Shown here piece after piece: positions 24,895 to 33,718 of a DNA stretch of 64,000 bases. Under the pieces are notes generated by a model. That model saw only the letters and a program-made list of their open reading frames with translations. It searched no databases and had not been told where the DNA came from. The stretch's first letter is position 1. Every line of letters begins with the position of its first letter. Source of the DNA: SB25 sp029560875 (GTDB lineage Bacteria > Bacteroidota > Bacteroidia > Bacteroidales > Tenuifilaceae); contig DAOOPM010000006.1 in assembly GCA_035388225.1 (NCBI GenBank), forward strand, positions 100,633 through 164,632, given 5' to 3'. Made by a program: the position numbers and the translations under genes.

Positions 24895-26091
24895 ATGATT
24901 AGAGTAGTTGATGTAATTGCCACGGGTGTTCGAGAAGTTATTAAGGAAGAACGCTCTTTAGACCAAGTTACATCGTTTTGGCTTAAGCAGAATAAAGGTT
25001 GGAGTAGAGAGGAAAAAGGTTTTTTTGCCGAAACATTAGCCGAAGTAATAAGGTGGTGGCGGCTATTAAACGAGTTTAAATTCGCCAATGAAATTAATTA
25101 TGGAAGCGAGTACCATAGCGCTGTAATTAATTATATAGCATTAAACTACGACAGTAGCGTTTTACATGGAGTTATAACTTCTGGTTTGCAGAAAAAAATT
25201 GAAGCGGCTTACAATAATTTAAATACATCAGCGGCTATTCAAGAATCTATACCTGACTGGTTGCAGGATTTGGGAGTTAAAGAACTTGGAGAAAGTTGGA
25301 ATTTAGAAATAGAAGCGCTCAATAAATCACCCGAAATTATTCTTAGGGTAAATAAACTTAAAAGTAATCGTGATGAGCTTTTAAATTGGTTTAAACGCGA
25401 AAAGTTTAAAGCAGAACCAATGGATTTACCCGATGCTATTCGTATTGTTGAACGTACTAATATATATAGGTCGGAGGCATTTACGCTAGGAATGTTTGAG
25501 CAGCAGGACCATTCGTCGCAGCTGGTTGCTCCATTTTTGGATGTTACTCCTGGAATGCGCGTAATTGATACCTGTGCAGGCAATGGTGGTAAAACGTTGC
25601 ATTTGTCTAGTTTAATGGCCAATAAAGGTCGAATTATAGCAATGGACACAGCCGACTGGAAATTAACCGAGTTAAGGAATAGAACACGACGTGCTGGCGC
25701 ATCAATTGTGGAAGCAAAGGTTATTGAGTCCAGTAAAACAATAAAAAGATTAAAGGATAGCGCTGATAGACTTCTGCTTGACGTTCCTTGTTCGGGCTTG
25801 GGAGTTTTGCGTCGAAATCCAGATTCTAAGTGGAAACTAACCCCTGAACGTATTGATGAGTTACGTCGGATTCAGGAGGATATTTTGAACCGTTACTGGA
25901 TTATGGCTAAACCTAAAGGGAAATTGGTTTACGCAACATGTAGCATACTTCCATCGGAAAATGAGGTTCAGGTTAAACGATTTATCGAAAAGTATAACGG
26001 ACAGTTTGTGCTAGAGGAGGAACAAAAAATATCGCCAGCGCAAAGCGGTTTCGACGGATTCTATATGGCTAGGATTCGGAGGGAGTTTTAA
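24895..26091 (+). CDS. RsmB/NOP family rRNA cytosine-C5 methyltransferase
   Basis: 398 residues. The SAM-binding core follows an N-terminal helical region related to NusB-type RNA-binding domains. Motif I is DTCAGNGGKTLHLSS. Motif IV DVPCSGLGVLRR carries the first catalytic-site Cys, and motif VI YATCSILPSENE carries the second (residues about 298 and 349). These two Cys define m5C RNA methyltransferases of the RsmB/Nop2 group. The target is probably 16S rRNA C967 or an equivalent site, which the sequence alone cannot fix. It is a single gene between two terminator-bounded neighbours. Confidence 0.92.
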   Translation: MIRVVDVIATGVREVIKEERSLDQVTSFWLKQNKGWSREEKGFFAETLAEVIRWWRLLNEFKFANEINYGSEYHSAVINYIALNYDSSVLHGVITSGLQKKIEAAYNNLNTSAAIQESIPDWLQDLGVKELGESWNLEIEALNKSPEIILRVNKLKSNRDELLNWFKREKFKAEPMDLPDAIRIVERTNIYRSEAFTLGMFEQQDHSSQLVAPFLDVTPGMRVIDTCAGNGGKTLHLSSLMANKGRIIAMDTADWKLTELRNRTRRAGASIVEAKVIESSKTIKRLKDSADRLLLDVPCSGLGVLRRNPDSKWKLTPERIDELRRIQEDILNRYWIMAKPKGKLVYATCSILPSENEVQVKRFIEKYNGQFVLEEEQKISPAQSGFDGFYMARIRREF

Positions 26092-26145
26092 CGAATGTTG
26101 TTTTGTATTATATTTGGTATAATGTCAAATTAAAACCAAATTATT

Positions 26146-26511
26146 ATGCAAGCTATAATATATTTAGGGAAAATTGGAATAGTTATTTTACTAATGGTTT
26201 GTTTTAGCTCTATGTCCTATGGACAAAGGAGACTTGCTAAAAACTCTCACATTGTAAGAGGACATTGTATAGATGTGTATAATGAGATTAAGGATTCCAC
26301 AAAGACCGATTCATTAGTTATAGCAGAATTTTTCCAGTACTATAAGTTTGAGAATGGTGTATCATTTAGACCTTCACAATGGAGTCAGGCTGTTGTTTAC
26401 ATCAAGGCAAAGGAAAATGCGAATATGTTCTGCAGGTTAAAGGATGCTGACAGGGAGTATGATTTAATTGATGTGCCTAGAAAAAAACCTAAAGATATAA
26501 AGGAAGAATGA
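26146..26511 (+). CDS. Small exported protein of unknown function
   Basis: 121 residues with an N-terminal hydrophobic stretch and a cleavage-like SYGQ near residue 26. The mature part has two Cys (HCIDVY, MFCRL) that could form a disulfide and a basic C-terminus (PRKKPKDIKEE). No family recognised. It lies 54 nt after the methyltransferase gene and converges on miaB with a shared hairpin between them. Confidence 0.65.
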   Translation: MQAIIYLGKIGIVILLMVCFSSMSYGQRRLAKNSHIVRGHCIDVYNEIKDSTKTDSLVIAEFFQYYKFENGVSFRPSQWSQAVVYIKAKENANMFCRLKDADREYDLIDVPRKKPKDIKEE

Positions 26512-26526
26512 CATTAGATAAAAACA

Positions 26527-26553
26527 CAAAGGGTTGCTTTTGGCAACCCTTTG
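26527..26553. terminator. Hairpin between the small exported protein gene and miaB
   Basis: CAAAGGGTTGC and GCAACCCTTTG around a TTTTG loop. On the minus strand it is followed by TGTGTTTTTA, so it serves miaB best; on the plus strand the T tract is poor. Confidence 0.75.
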
Positions 26554-26574
26554 ATGTATATCTTTATACAAAAG

Positions 26575-27975
26575 TTACTCCTTAACAATATTGCCAATCA
26601 GAGTTGCGGGTGTGCAATCCAACACTTGAACAAACACAAAATCTCCTACTTTGTAATTCTCCCGAGGAAAAACCACTACTTTATTGTGGGTTGTTCGGCC
26701 ATAAAAATGCTCCTTGGATTTTTTGGACTCACCTTCAATTAGTACTTCAAAGCTTTTACCAATATCCTTACGCTTGCTAATTTCAGATAGTTTTCCTTGT
26801 AACTCAATGATTTCGGTCAGTCTTCGGGTTTTAATATCCTCTGGAACATCGTCCTCGAATTTGTTTGCCGCTTTTGTATTTGGGCGTTCCGAGTACTTAA
26901 ACATATACGCAAAGTCGTAACCAACCTCGTGCATTAAACTTATGGTTTGGTCGTGGTCAAGCTCTGTTTCGGTGCAGAACCCTGCAATTATATCGGTAGA
27001 TATTGAGCAATCGGGAATAATCTCACGGATAGCAGCAATTCGACCAAGATAATCCTCGCGGGTGTACTTGCGGTTCATCAGTTTAAGCATTCTGCTTGAG
27101 CCCGATTGAACAGGAAGATGTATGTGGTTACAGATGTTTTCGTACATAGCCATTGTATGCAGAACATCGTCCGAAAGGTCTTTTGGATGCGATGTGGAGA
27201 AACGAACTCTAAGTCGTGGGTCAACCAAAGCAACCATCTCCAGCAAATCGGCAAAATTTGTGGTATGTTTAATCAATCCCTTTGTATCTTCCCATTTATA
27301 GGAGTTTACGTTTTGTCCAAGTAAAGTAACCTCGCGGTAACCTGCATCAACCAATTCTTTAACCTCTTTAACAATTGTTTGAGGATCGCGACTGCGCTCT
27401 ACTCCGCGGGTGTAAGGAACAACGCAGTATGTACACATATTATTACAGCCACGCATAATCGATACAAACGCAGAGACTCCGTTCTTATCTAATCTTACAG
27501 GGCTAATATCAGCATATGTCTCTTCGCGCGAAAGGAGTACGTTGATTCCTTTTTGGCCATCCTCCGCAGCACGGATAAGCACAGGAAGTTCGCGGTAAGC
27601 ATCGGGGCCAACAACAATATCAACTACTTTCTTTTCCTCCAAAAGTTGATTCTTTAACCTTTCGGCCATACAACCAATTACCCCAACAAGTAGCGATGGC
27701 TTGCTCTTTTTGATTTGCGAAAAAACGTCTAATCGGCCAAAAACTCTGGTTTCGGCATTTTCTCTAATTGAGCAGGTATTGATTAGAATTACATCGGTTT
27801 CGTTAATGTTGCTTGTAATTGCATAGCCATTGGCTGTAAGAATCGATGCAACAACCTCGCTGTCGTTAACATTCATCTGGCAACCGTAGGTTTCTATGTA
27901 AACTTTTTGTCTATCCTCACTATTTACGGGCGAAAAGTCCTCGAAAATATTTGCTTCTTCTGCGTTAAAATCCAT
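26575..27975 (-). CDS. miaB: tRNA-2-methylthio-N6-dimethylallyladenosine synthase
   Basis: 466 residues from the ATG at 27975; a longer in-frame start at 28041 adds 22 residues that do not look like the family. The N-terminal MTTase domain has the three cluster Cys (YGCQMN, NTCSIRENAE, VIGCMAE). The radical SAM domain has RGCNNMCTYCVVPYTRG with the CxxxCxxC cluster motif, and the C-terminal TRAM domain ends near NIVKE. It adds a methylthio group to i6A37 of tRNAs that read UNN codons. The length and the three-Cys spacing distinguish it from MtaB and RimO. Confidence 0.95.
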   Translation of the reverse strand: MDFNAEEANIFEDFSPVNSEDRQKVYIETYGCQMNVNDSEVVASILTANGYAITSNINETDVILINTCSIRENAETRVFGRLDVFSQIKKSKPSLLVGVIGCMAERLKNQLLEEKKVVDIVVGPDAYRELPVLIRAAEDGQKGINVLLSREETYADISPVRLDKNGVSAFVSIMRGCNNMCTYCVVPYTRGVERSRDPQTIVKEVKELVDAGYREVTLLGQNVNSYKWEDTKGLIKHTTNFADLLEMVALVDPRLRVRFSTSHPKDLSDDVLHTMAMYENICNHIHLPVQSGSSRMLKLMNRKYTREDYLGRIAAIREIIPDCSISTDIIAGFCTETELDHDQTISLMHEVGYDFAYMFKYSERPNTKAANKFEDDVPEDIKTRRLTEIIELQGKLSEISKRKDIGKSFEVLIEGESKKSKEHFYGRTTHNKVVVFPRENYKVGDFVFVQVLDCTPATLIGNIVKE

Positions 27976-28111
27976 CGATTTAAAATTTTCACAAAAATAG
28001 GAAAATGATTTTAAATGGTTTGTAATATTGATGAATGTCAACTTAAAGTTTGAGTTTTAAAATCGACGTAAATCAAAGTTCTTGCAAAACCTCAAAATAA
28101 TAAACAGTTTT

Positions 28112-28142
28112 TTTGTTTGGAATTATCTACAAATTACCTTTG
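28112..28142 (+). promoter_or_regulatory. Consensus Bacteroidota promoter of the yebC-family gene
   Basis: TTTG (28112-28115), exactly 19 nt, then TACCTTTG (28135-28142), a full match to the known TTTG-N19-TAnnTTTG pattern. It lies 34 nt before the ATG. This is the clearest promoter in the window. Confidence 0.8.
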
Positions 28143-28175
28143 CGTTTACAAAACTGAAAACATAAAATAATTCGT

Positions 28176-28922
28176 ATGTCAGGGCATAATAAATGGTCAA
28201 CAATTAAAAGGAAGAAAGGGGCGTTGGATGCAAAGCGCTCTCAGGCATTTTCAAGAATTATTAAGGAGATAACTGTTGCAGTTAAGGAGGGTGGTGGCGA
28301 CCCCGATGGTAACCCTCGTTTACGTATGGCGATAAATAATGCCAAAGGTGTAAATATGCCCAAGGATAATATTCAAAGGGCTATTGCGAAGGCAGAGAAA
28401 GACCCCGACAACCTAATGGAGTTGACTTTTGAGGGATATGGCCCCGGTGGTGTTGCTCTATTTATTGAGTGTTTAACCGATAATAATAACCGTACGGTTA
28501 GTGCTATTAGAACTATTTTGACAAAAAAAGGTGGAAGCCTTGGCACTAATGGTTCATTAGCATTTATTTTTGAGCGTAAGGGTATTTTTACCATTAAAAA
28601 GGAAAAAGTAAACCTTGATGATATTGAACTAGATTTGATTGATTCTGGCGCTCAAAATATTGAAGATAACGGAGAAAGTTATATTGTAACCACTGCGTTG
28701 GAGGATTTTGGAAGAATGAACAAGAAGTTGGAGGAACTTAAAGTTGAGGTGGAGAACGCGAGTTTGCAACGTATTCCAAACGATTACAAAACCACCGATA
28801 CATCTACAGCCCTTAAATTACTTAGAATTGTGGACGATATTGAGGATAACGATGATGTGCAGAGTGTGTACCACAACCTGGAAATTACCGATGAGGTTAT
28901 GGCTGCCATGGAGAACGATTAG
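28176..28922 (+). CDS. YebC/PmpR (TACO1) family protein
   Basis: 248 residues, the family length. Start SGHNKWSTIKRKKGALDAKR, then FSRIIKEI, NPRLRMAINNAKG, MPKDNIQRAI, EGYGPGGVA and TDNNNRTV are all hallmark segments. The protein is cytoplasmic. Members have been described as transcription regulators (PmpR) and as translation factors that help ribosomes pass polyproline stretches (TACO1, and YebC in recent work). Which applies here cannot be told. It has its own strong promoter and a hairpin terminator behind. Confidence 0.93.
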   Translation: MSGHNKWSTIKRKKGALDAKRSQAFSRIIKEITVAVKEGGGDPDGNPRLRMAINNAKGVNMPKDNIQRAIAKAEKDPDNLMELTFEGYGPGGVALFIECLTDNNNRTVSAIRTILTKKGGSLGTNGSLAFIFERKGIFTIKKEKVNLDDIELDLIDSGAQNIEDNGESYIVTTALEDFGRMNKKLEELKVEVENASLQRIPNDYKTTDTSTALKLLRIVDDIEDNDDVQSVYHNLEITDEVMAAMEND

Positions 28923-28941
28923 TACTTGTTAAGAGAAGAAG

Positions 28942-28974
28942 TTTGCATAACCATTTAAGTTTTCACTATATTGG
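28942..28974 (+). promoter_or_regulatory. Possible glpK promoter overlapping the yebC-family terminator
   Basis: TTTG (28942-28945), 21 nt, TATATTGG (28967-28974), one mismatch in the -7 box. The last bases are the first bases of the terminator stem. Confidence 0.4.
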
Positions 28975-29005
28975 CCATTGATAAAAATTTCAGTGGCCAT
29001 TTTTT
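28972..29005 (+). terminator. Terminator of the yebC-family gene
   Basis: TGGCCATTG pairs with CAGTGGCCA (one G-U), 10-nt loop, then six T. It lies just upstream of the glpK ATG at 29016. Confidence 0.75.
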
Positions 29006-29015
29006 AACCAAGCCT

Positions 29016-30521
29016 ATGAGTGCTGAGTATATACTATCGCTCGACCAAGGAACATCAAGTTCTAGAGCTATTCTGTTTGATAGATTCCAACAACCGCTCG
29101 GAATTGAACAGATGGAGTTTACTCAACATTATCCTGCCGATGGTTGGGTGGAGCATAATCCCGAGGAAATTTGGGAAACTCAACTAAAAGTGGCTAATCT
29201 GCTTATTGCAAGGCTTAAAATTAGCCCAGAAAGTATTGCCGCTATAGGCATTACAAATCAGCGCGAAACAACCGTTGTTTGGGATAGAGAGACTGGAAGG
29301 CCAGTACACAATGCAATAGTTTGGCAGGACAGGCGCACTGCCGATATTTGCGAAAAATTGAAAGCAAGCGATTTTGCCGAATATGTTATGAAAAGTACGG
29401 GTTTAGTTATTGACTCATACTTTTCTGCTACAAAGCTTAATTGGATACTAAAGAATGTCCCGGGTGTAATGAATCTTGCGCTTAAAGGTAGATTAGCCTT
29501 TGGAACAATCGATACTTGGTTACTTTGGAAGCTAACTGGCGGAAAAATTCACGCTACCGATGTTTCCAACGCATCGCGAACAATGCTTTTCAATATTGCC
29601 ACGATGAGTTGGGACGAAGATATTCTTCGATATTTTGGTATTCCCAAAGCGATATTACCTGAAGTAAAAGCCTCGTCAGGAGTTTTTGGTTACACTGAGC
29701 CTGGAATTATAAGCAATAAATCAATTCCAATAGCCGGAATTCTTGGCGACCAACAAGCGGCATTGTTTGGGCAGCGCTGCTTAGAGCCGGGCGAATTGAA
29801 GAACACATACGGTACAGGCTGTTTTATGCTGATGAATACAGGCGATACGATTGTAAGCACCCAATCGGGTTTGCTTTCTACTGTTGCATGGCAAATTGGC
29901 GATGAAGTGACATACGCGCTAGAAGGTAGTGTTTTTATTGCTGGCGCAGCAATAAAATGGCTTCGCGATGGATTAAAGATTATCAAAACAGCTTCGGAAA
30001 CAGAAAATATAGCAACTTCCGTTACGAACAGTCACGGCGTTTATGTTGTTCCTGCATTTACAGGTTTGGGCGCACCTTACTGGGATATGTATGCTCGTGG
30101 AGCAATTGTTGGTATATCGCAAGGGGTAACCGATAAGCATTTGATTCGTGCTACTTTAGAATCGCTTGCATACCAAACCCGCGATATTGTTGGTTTAATG
30201 GAGGAGAATTCTGGAATTGCGCTCAAAAGCCTTAAGGCCGATGGTGGAGCTTCGGCTAACAATTTTATTATGCAGTTTCAGGCAGATATATTGAATGTTC
30301 CGGTTGAATGTCCAACTTCAACTGAGGCTACCGCACTGGGTGCAGCGCTAATGGCTGGGTTAGGAGTTGGTTTTTATAGCTGGGACGATATTAATGCGGA
30401 GATTCCAGGAAAAAGGGTTTACCGTCCGCATATGTCGTTTGAGTTACGGTCAAAGTTGTATAAAGGATGGAAAAAGGCTGTTAAACGTGCTCAGGATTGG
30501 GCTGAAGATGGTTTGGAATAA
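29016..30521 (+). CDS. glpK: Glycerol kinase
   Basis: 501 residues from the ATG at 29016. The longer reading from a TTG at 28971 is rejected since that codon lies in the terminator stem. FGGY-family fold: LDQGTSSSRAILF (phosphate loop 1), GWVEHNPEEIW, TNQRETTVVWDRETG, AIVWQDRRT (glycerol contact), GTIDTWLLWKLTGG, ILGDQQAALFGQ and LKADGGASANNFIMQFQAD, all typical of GlpK. It converts glycerol to sn-glycerol-3-phosphate with ATP. No glpF or glpD gene is adjacent. A lipoprotein gene follows 29 nt later and may share the transcript. Confidence 0.96.
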   Translation: MSAEYILSLDQGTSSSRAILFDRFQQPLGIEQMEFTQHYPADGWVEHNPEEIWETQLKVANLLIARLKISPESIAAIGITNQRETTVVWDRETGRPVHNAIVWQDRRTADICEKLKASDFAEYVMKSTGLVIDSYFSATKLNWILKNVPGVMNLALKGRLAFGTIDTWLLWKLTGGKIHATDVSNASRTMLFNIATMSWDEDILRYFGIPKAILPEVKASSGVFGYTEPGIISNKSIPIAGILGDQQAALFGQRCLEPGELKNTYGTGCFMLMNTGDTIVSTQSGLLSTVAWQIGDEVTYALEGSVFIAGAAIKWLRDGLKIIKTASETENIATSVTNSHGVYVVPAFTGLGAPYWDMYARGAIVGISQGVTDKHLIRATLESLAYQTRDIVGLMEENSGIALKSLKADGGASANNFIMQFQADILNVPVECPTSTEATALGAALMAGLGVGFYSWDDINAEIPGKRVYRPHMSFELRSKLYKGWKKAVKRAQDWAEDGLE

Positions 30522-30550
30522 TAATTGGAGTAAAAAAGAAAAATATTTGA

Positions 30551-31075
30551 ATGATGAATAAATTACAAAACTTAGTTTTATTTCTGCTTTTAGGAGTTGT
30601 ATTTGCCAGTTGCTCTAAATATCAAGGAATCGACATTAAAGGGGTAAAGGATGTTAAGTTTAAAGGGATGCAGGATGGTGTAATATTTTTGAATCTTACC
30701 TTTGATGTGAATAACCCAAACTCAAAGAAAATTGTAATTAAACATTTTGAGTTTAATGCTTGGCTGAATAATAGAGAATTGGGTAAACTGACCAGTGTTG
30801 AAAAGATAACCTTAAAGGGAGATACTCGGGCCGACTATGTTGTACCAGTTGAGATTAAGTTGCGTACAGCTGCCGATGCATTTAAGCTGATGGGCTCCGG
30901 GAAGAAATTAATATCGATGATAACTGTTGAAGGACATGTGAAGGGTGGTAGATTCCCAATTGTTAAAAAAATTAAAATTCCCAGACAGCCACTCGATAGT
31001 TTGATGAAATCGCAACAGGATAAGTTAGTTATAACCGACACATTATCTGTTGTAGATACTGTTAGTAATAATTAG
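30551..31075 (+). CDS. LEA type 2 (water-stress-like) domain lipoprotein
   Basis: 174 residues. Lipoprotein signal with lipobox FASC (Cys near residue 23). The mature part is a single LEA14-like beta-sandwich: DVKFKGMQDGVIFLNLTFDVNNPNSKKI is the recognisable opening (NPN signature), followed by alternating strands and a conserved VPVEI. Such proteins are periplasmic or outer-membrane-associated; their ligand is not known. Start may be either of two adjacent ATG codons. It lies 29 nt after glpK. Confidence 0.82.
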   Translation: MMNKLQNLVLFLLLGVVFASCSKYQGIDIKGVKDVKFKGMQDGVIFLNLTFDVNNPNSKKIVIKHFEFNAWLNNRELGKLTSVEKITLKGDTRADYVVPVEIKLRTAADAFKLMGSGKKLISMITVEGHVKGGRFPIVKKIKIPRQPLDSLMKSQQDKLVITDTLSVVDTVSNN

Positions 31076-31092
31076 CATTCAAAACATTTTGC

Positions 31093-31100
31093 TAAATTTG
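31093..31100 (+). promoter_or_regulatory. -7 box of the SPOR-domain gene
   Basis: TAAATTTG, a perfect TAnnTTTG, 20 nt before the ATG at 31121. Confidence 0.45.
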
Positions 31101-31120
31101 CAGCACAATTTCAAGGAAAA

Positions 31121-31585
31121 ATGAGAGGAATTTTATCAATATTATTAGTGCTATTCTCTGCAGCAGCGTTGTTTGCTCAGGAGTTAAATGGTGGTAATGA
31201 AATTGATAATATCATTAAACGTCTTCATGAGAGTAACCCAAATCAGGGTAAAGTTGTGGTTAAACAGGATGCTCAAATCGCAAATTTACTTGATTTACAC
31301 GTGTTGCAGAATGCAAAAAATCCTGGGATGCACGGCTTTAGAATTAGAATTTTCTTTGAACTAGGCCAGAACGCTAGGCGTAATTCAGAGGAATCCATGC
31401 GAGTTTTTATGGAGAAGTATCCTGGTGTGAAGGTTTACCAAAGCTACGATAACCCTTACTGGAAAATATCCGTGGGCGATTTTCGTTCACGCGAGAGTGC
31501 CCAGAAATTTTACCAGCAACTTTTGGTGGATTACCCTAAAGCATTTATAATACCCGATTGGGTAAATTTCCCATCGTTGGAATAG
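31121..31585 (+). CDS. SPOR domain-containing exported protein
   Basis: 154 residues with a signal peptide ending at LFAQ (near residue 20). A helix (residues 25-55) precedes a C-terminal SPOR domain at about 70-150: FRIRIFFELGQNAR, then VYQSYDNPYWKISVGDFRS and AQKFYQQLLVDYP give the two beta-alpha-beta halves. SPOR domains bind glycan strands stripped of stem peptides at septa. It is likely to be a cell-division or envelope factor. A hairpin terminator lies about 190 nt downstream, after a possible small ORF. Confidence 0.85.
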   Translation: MRGILSILLVLFSAAALFAQELNGGNEIDNIIKRLHESNPNQGKVVVKQDAQIANLLDLHVLQNAKNPGMHGFRIRIFFELGQNARRNSEESMRVFMEKYPGVKVYQSYDNPYWKISVGDFRSRESAQKFYQQLLVDYPKAFIIPDWVNFPSLE

Positions 31586-31590
31586 AAAAT

Positions 31591-31770
31591 ATGCAAACAA
31601 TGGATATTCAGCTAAAAATAGCAGTTCCGAAAAGAATCCGAGAGGATGAAAATACGAGTCTGGCTATTATTAGCTCTTTTCATTTGAGCAAGTTTAATGG
31701 GAGGCACTATTATCAAATAGGAAACGTGTCTCCAATAGTATTTGAGTTATTTACGAGAAAAAGAGTGTAA
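31591..31770 (+). CDS. Doubtful 59-residue ORF
   Basis: An ORF starting at the ATG at 31591 (MQTMDIQLKIAVP), immediately after the SPOR gene and before the terminator at 31778. It has a mixed composition with no signal peptide and no recognised family. Position in the transcript allows it to be a real small cytoplasmic protein; it may equally be untranslated sequence. Confidence 0.25.
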   Translation: MQTMDIQLKIAVPKRIREDENTSLAIISSFHLSKFNGRHYYQIGNVSPIVFELFTRKRV

Positions 31771-31777
31771 TATTGCA

Positions 31778-31802
31778 GGTAGATTAATCGTCTACCTTTT
31801 TT
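31778..31802 (+). terminator. Terminator upstream of the amidophosphoribosyltransferase gene
   Basis: AGGTAGA, loop TTAATCG, TCTACCT, then TTTTT. Confidence 0.82.
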
Positions 31803-31819
31803 ATTGAAAGGAAAATAGT

Positions 31820-33718
31820 ATGAGCGAGCAAATCAAACATGAATGCGGAATTGCATTAATCAGGTTGCGTAAACCGTTGGAGTACTATCAGCTTAAGTAT
31901 GGTACTTGGCGATACGGGTTGCATAAGCTATACCTGTTGATGGAAAAGCAGCACAACCGAGGTCAGGATGGAGCAGGATTAACTTCCGTAAAGTTTGATT
32001 TGGAAGCAGGTAAAAAATATATCGATAGGGAACGCTCAAACTCGTCATCACCTATTAAGGATATTTTTGATATGGTGAATAAGGGTATCAACAAATACTC
32101 TGAAAAGCCCGATTTAATCAACGATCCAGTTTTTGCAAAGCAAAATATTCCGTTTGCCGGCGAACTTTACCTTGGACACTTACGCTACGGTACTTTTGGC
32201 AACAATTCAATAGATTACGTTCACCCTGTAATGCGCGATAATAATTGGAAATCGCGCACACTTGTACTTGCAGGAAACTTCAATATGACCAATGTTGATG
32301 AACTTTTCAAGAAGTTAGTTGACTTAGGTCAGCATCCACGCGATTACTCCGATACGGTTACTGTGCTCGAAAAAATTGGTCATTTCCTTGATGAAGAAAA
32401 CCAGCAGCTATTCCGTCAGTACAAAAATGATGGATTCTCAAATATGGAAATCAGCAAGTTAATTGCTGAAAATATTAGCGTGTCGAAAGTTTTACAGGCC
32501 GCCACTAAAGATTTTGATGGTGGTTACGCAATGGCAGGACTAATTGGCCATGGAGATGCTTTTGTGGTACGCGACCCTTGGGGAATTCGCCCCGCATTCT
32601 ACTATGCCGACGATGAGATTGTTGTGGTTGCATCGGAGCGTCCAGTTATCCAAACTGTGATGAATATCGACGTAAATGAGGTTAACCAGATAAAACCTGG
32701 ATATGCGCTTATTATGAAGCGCAATGGAGAGGTGAGTCACGAGGAAATTCGAATTCCACAAACAAGGAAATCGTGTTCTTTTGAGCGCATCTACTTTTCG
32801 CGTGGTACCGATAAGGACATTTATAACGAACGAAAGAAGCTTGGTGAACTGCTTACGCCAACCATTTTAAAAGCAATTAACTACGACCACGCAAACACCG
32901 TTTTTTCATATATTCCTAACACTGCCGAAACAGCATTTTATGGAATGGTTAAAGGAGCCGAGGATTACCTTAAAACCGAAAAGAAAAGGATGATTCTGGA
33001 GAAAGGTTCATCGTTAAGCGAGAAGGATTTGGATGAGATTATATCGCTCCGATTGCGGGTTGAGAAGATTGCGGTTAAGGACGTTAAGCTCCGCACGTTT
33101 ATCACTCAGGACAAGGGAAGGGATGACCTTGTTGGCCACGTTTACGATGTTACCTACGGATTGGTAAAGGATAATGTTGATAACCTAGTTGTAATTGACG
33201 ATTCTATTGTAAGAGGAACAACCTTGCGTGAGAGTATTCTTCGAATACTGGACAGGCTTAAACCCGCAATGATTGTAATCGTATCATCGTGCCCACAAAT
33301 TCGCTACCCCGATTGCTATGGAATTGATATGGCAAAGCTTGGAGATTTTGTAGCATTCCGTGCAGCAATTGATTTGTTAAAGGAAACGGGTCAGGAGAGC
33401 GTTATTAACCATGTTTACAAGCAGTGTAAGGCACAGCAAAATCTGCCAAAAGAGGAAATAATTAACTACGTAAAGGAAATTTACAAGCCTTTCACGGTAG
33501 AGCAAATCTCCGATAAAATTGCCCAGCTACTTACTCCAAAGGATATGAAAGCCAAGGTAAAAATTGTTTTCCAATCCATCGAGAATCTACACGAGGCTTG
33601 TCCTAACGATTTAGGCGATTGGTATTTTACTGGAAATTACCCAACACCAGGCGGAAACAGAGTTGTAAATAACTCGTTTATCAATTTTATTGAGGGGCGA
33701 AATCAGAGAGCTTACTAA
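31820..33718 (+). CDS. Amidophosphoribosyltransferase-type class II glutamine amidotransferase
   Basis: 632 residues. The N-terminal glutaminase domain has the nucleophile Cys in HECGIALIRL at residue 9 with no cleavable long propeptide; KQHNRGQDGAG and LGHLRYGTFG are the other conserved segments. The C-terminal phosphoribosyltransferase domain has the PRPP loop VVIDDSIVRGTTLRES. The enzyme makes 5-phosphoribosylamine, the first step of purine synthesis. The length is greater than the usual PurF (about 470-510), with an insertion between the domains; Bacteroidota carry such long forms, sometimes alongside a standard purF, so I leave the symbol open. It converges with the TonB-receptor gene with a 4-nt overlap. 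Confidence 0.85.
   Translation: MSEQIKHECGIALIRLRKPLEYYQLKYGTWRYGLHKLYLLMEKQHNRGQDGAGLTSVKFDLEAGKKYIDRERSNSSSPIKDIFDMVNKGINKYSEKPDLINDPVFAKQNIPFAGELYLGHLRYGTFGNNSIDYVHPVMRDNNWKSRTLVLAGNFNMTNVDELFKKLVDLGQHPRDYSDTVTVLEKIGHFLDEENQQLFRQYKNDGFSNMEISKLIAENISVSKVLQAATKDFDGGYAMAGLIGHGDAFVVRDPWGIRPAFYYADDEIVVVASERPVIQTVMNIDVNEVNQIKPGYALIMKRNGEVSHEEIRIPQTRKSCSFERIYFSRGTDKDIYNERKKLGELLTPTILKAINYDHANTVFSYIPNTAETAFYGMVKGAEDYLKTEKKRMILEKGSSLSEKDLDEIISLRLRVEKIAVKDVKLRTFITQDKGRDDLVGHVYDVTYGLVKDNVDNLVVIDDSIVRGTTLRESILRILDRLKPAMIVIVSSCPQIRYPDCYGIDMAKLGDFVAFRAAIDLLKETGQESVINHVYKQCKAQQNLPKEEIINYVKEIYKPFTVEQISDKIAQLLTPKDMKAKVKIVFQSIENLHEACPNDLGDWYFTGNYPTPGGNRVVNNSFINFIEGRNQRAY

Noticed and set aside
28971..29015. 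TTG at 28971 as start of glpK
   Set aside because: The codon lies at the edge of the yebC-family terminator; the ATG at 29016 begins the standard glycerol kinase sequence.
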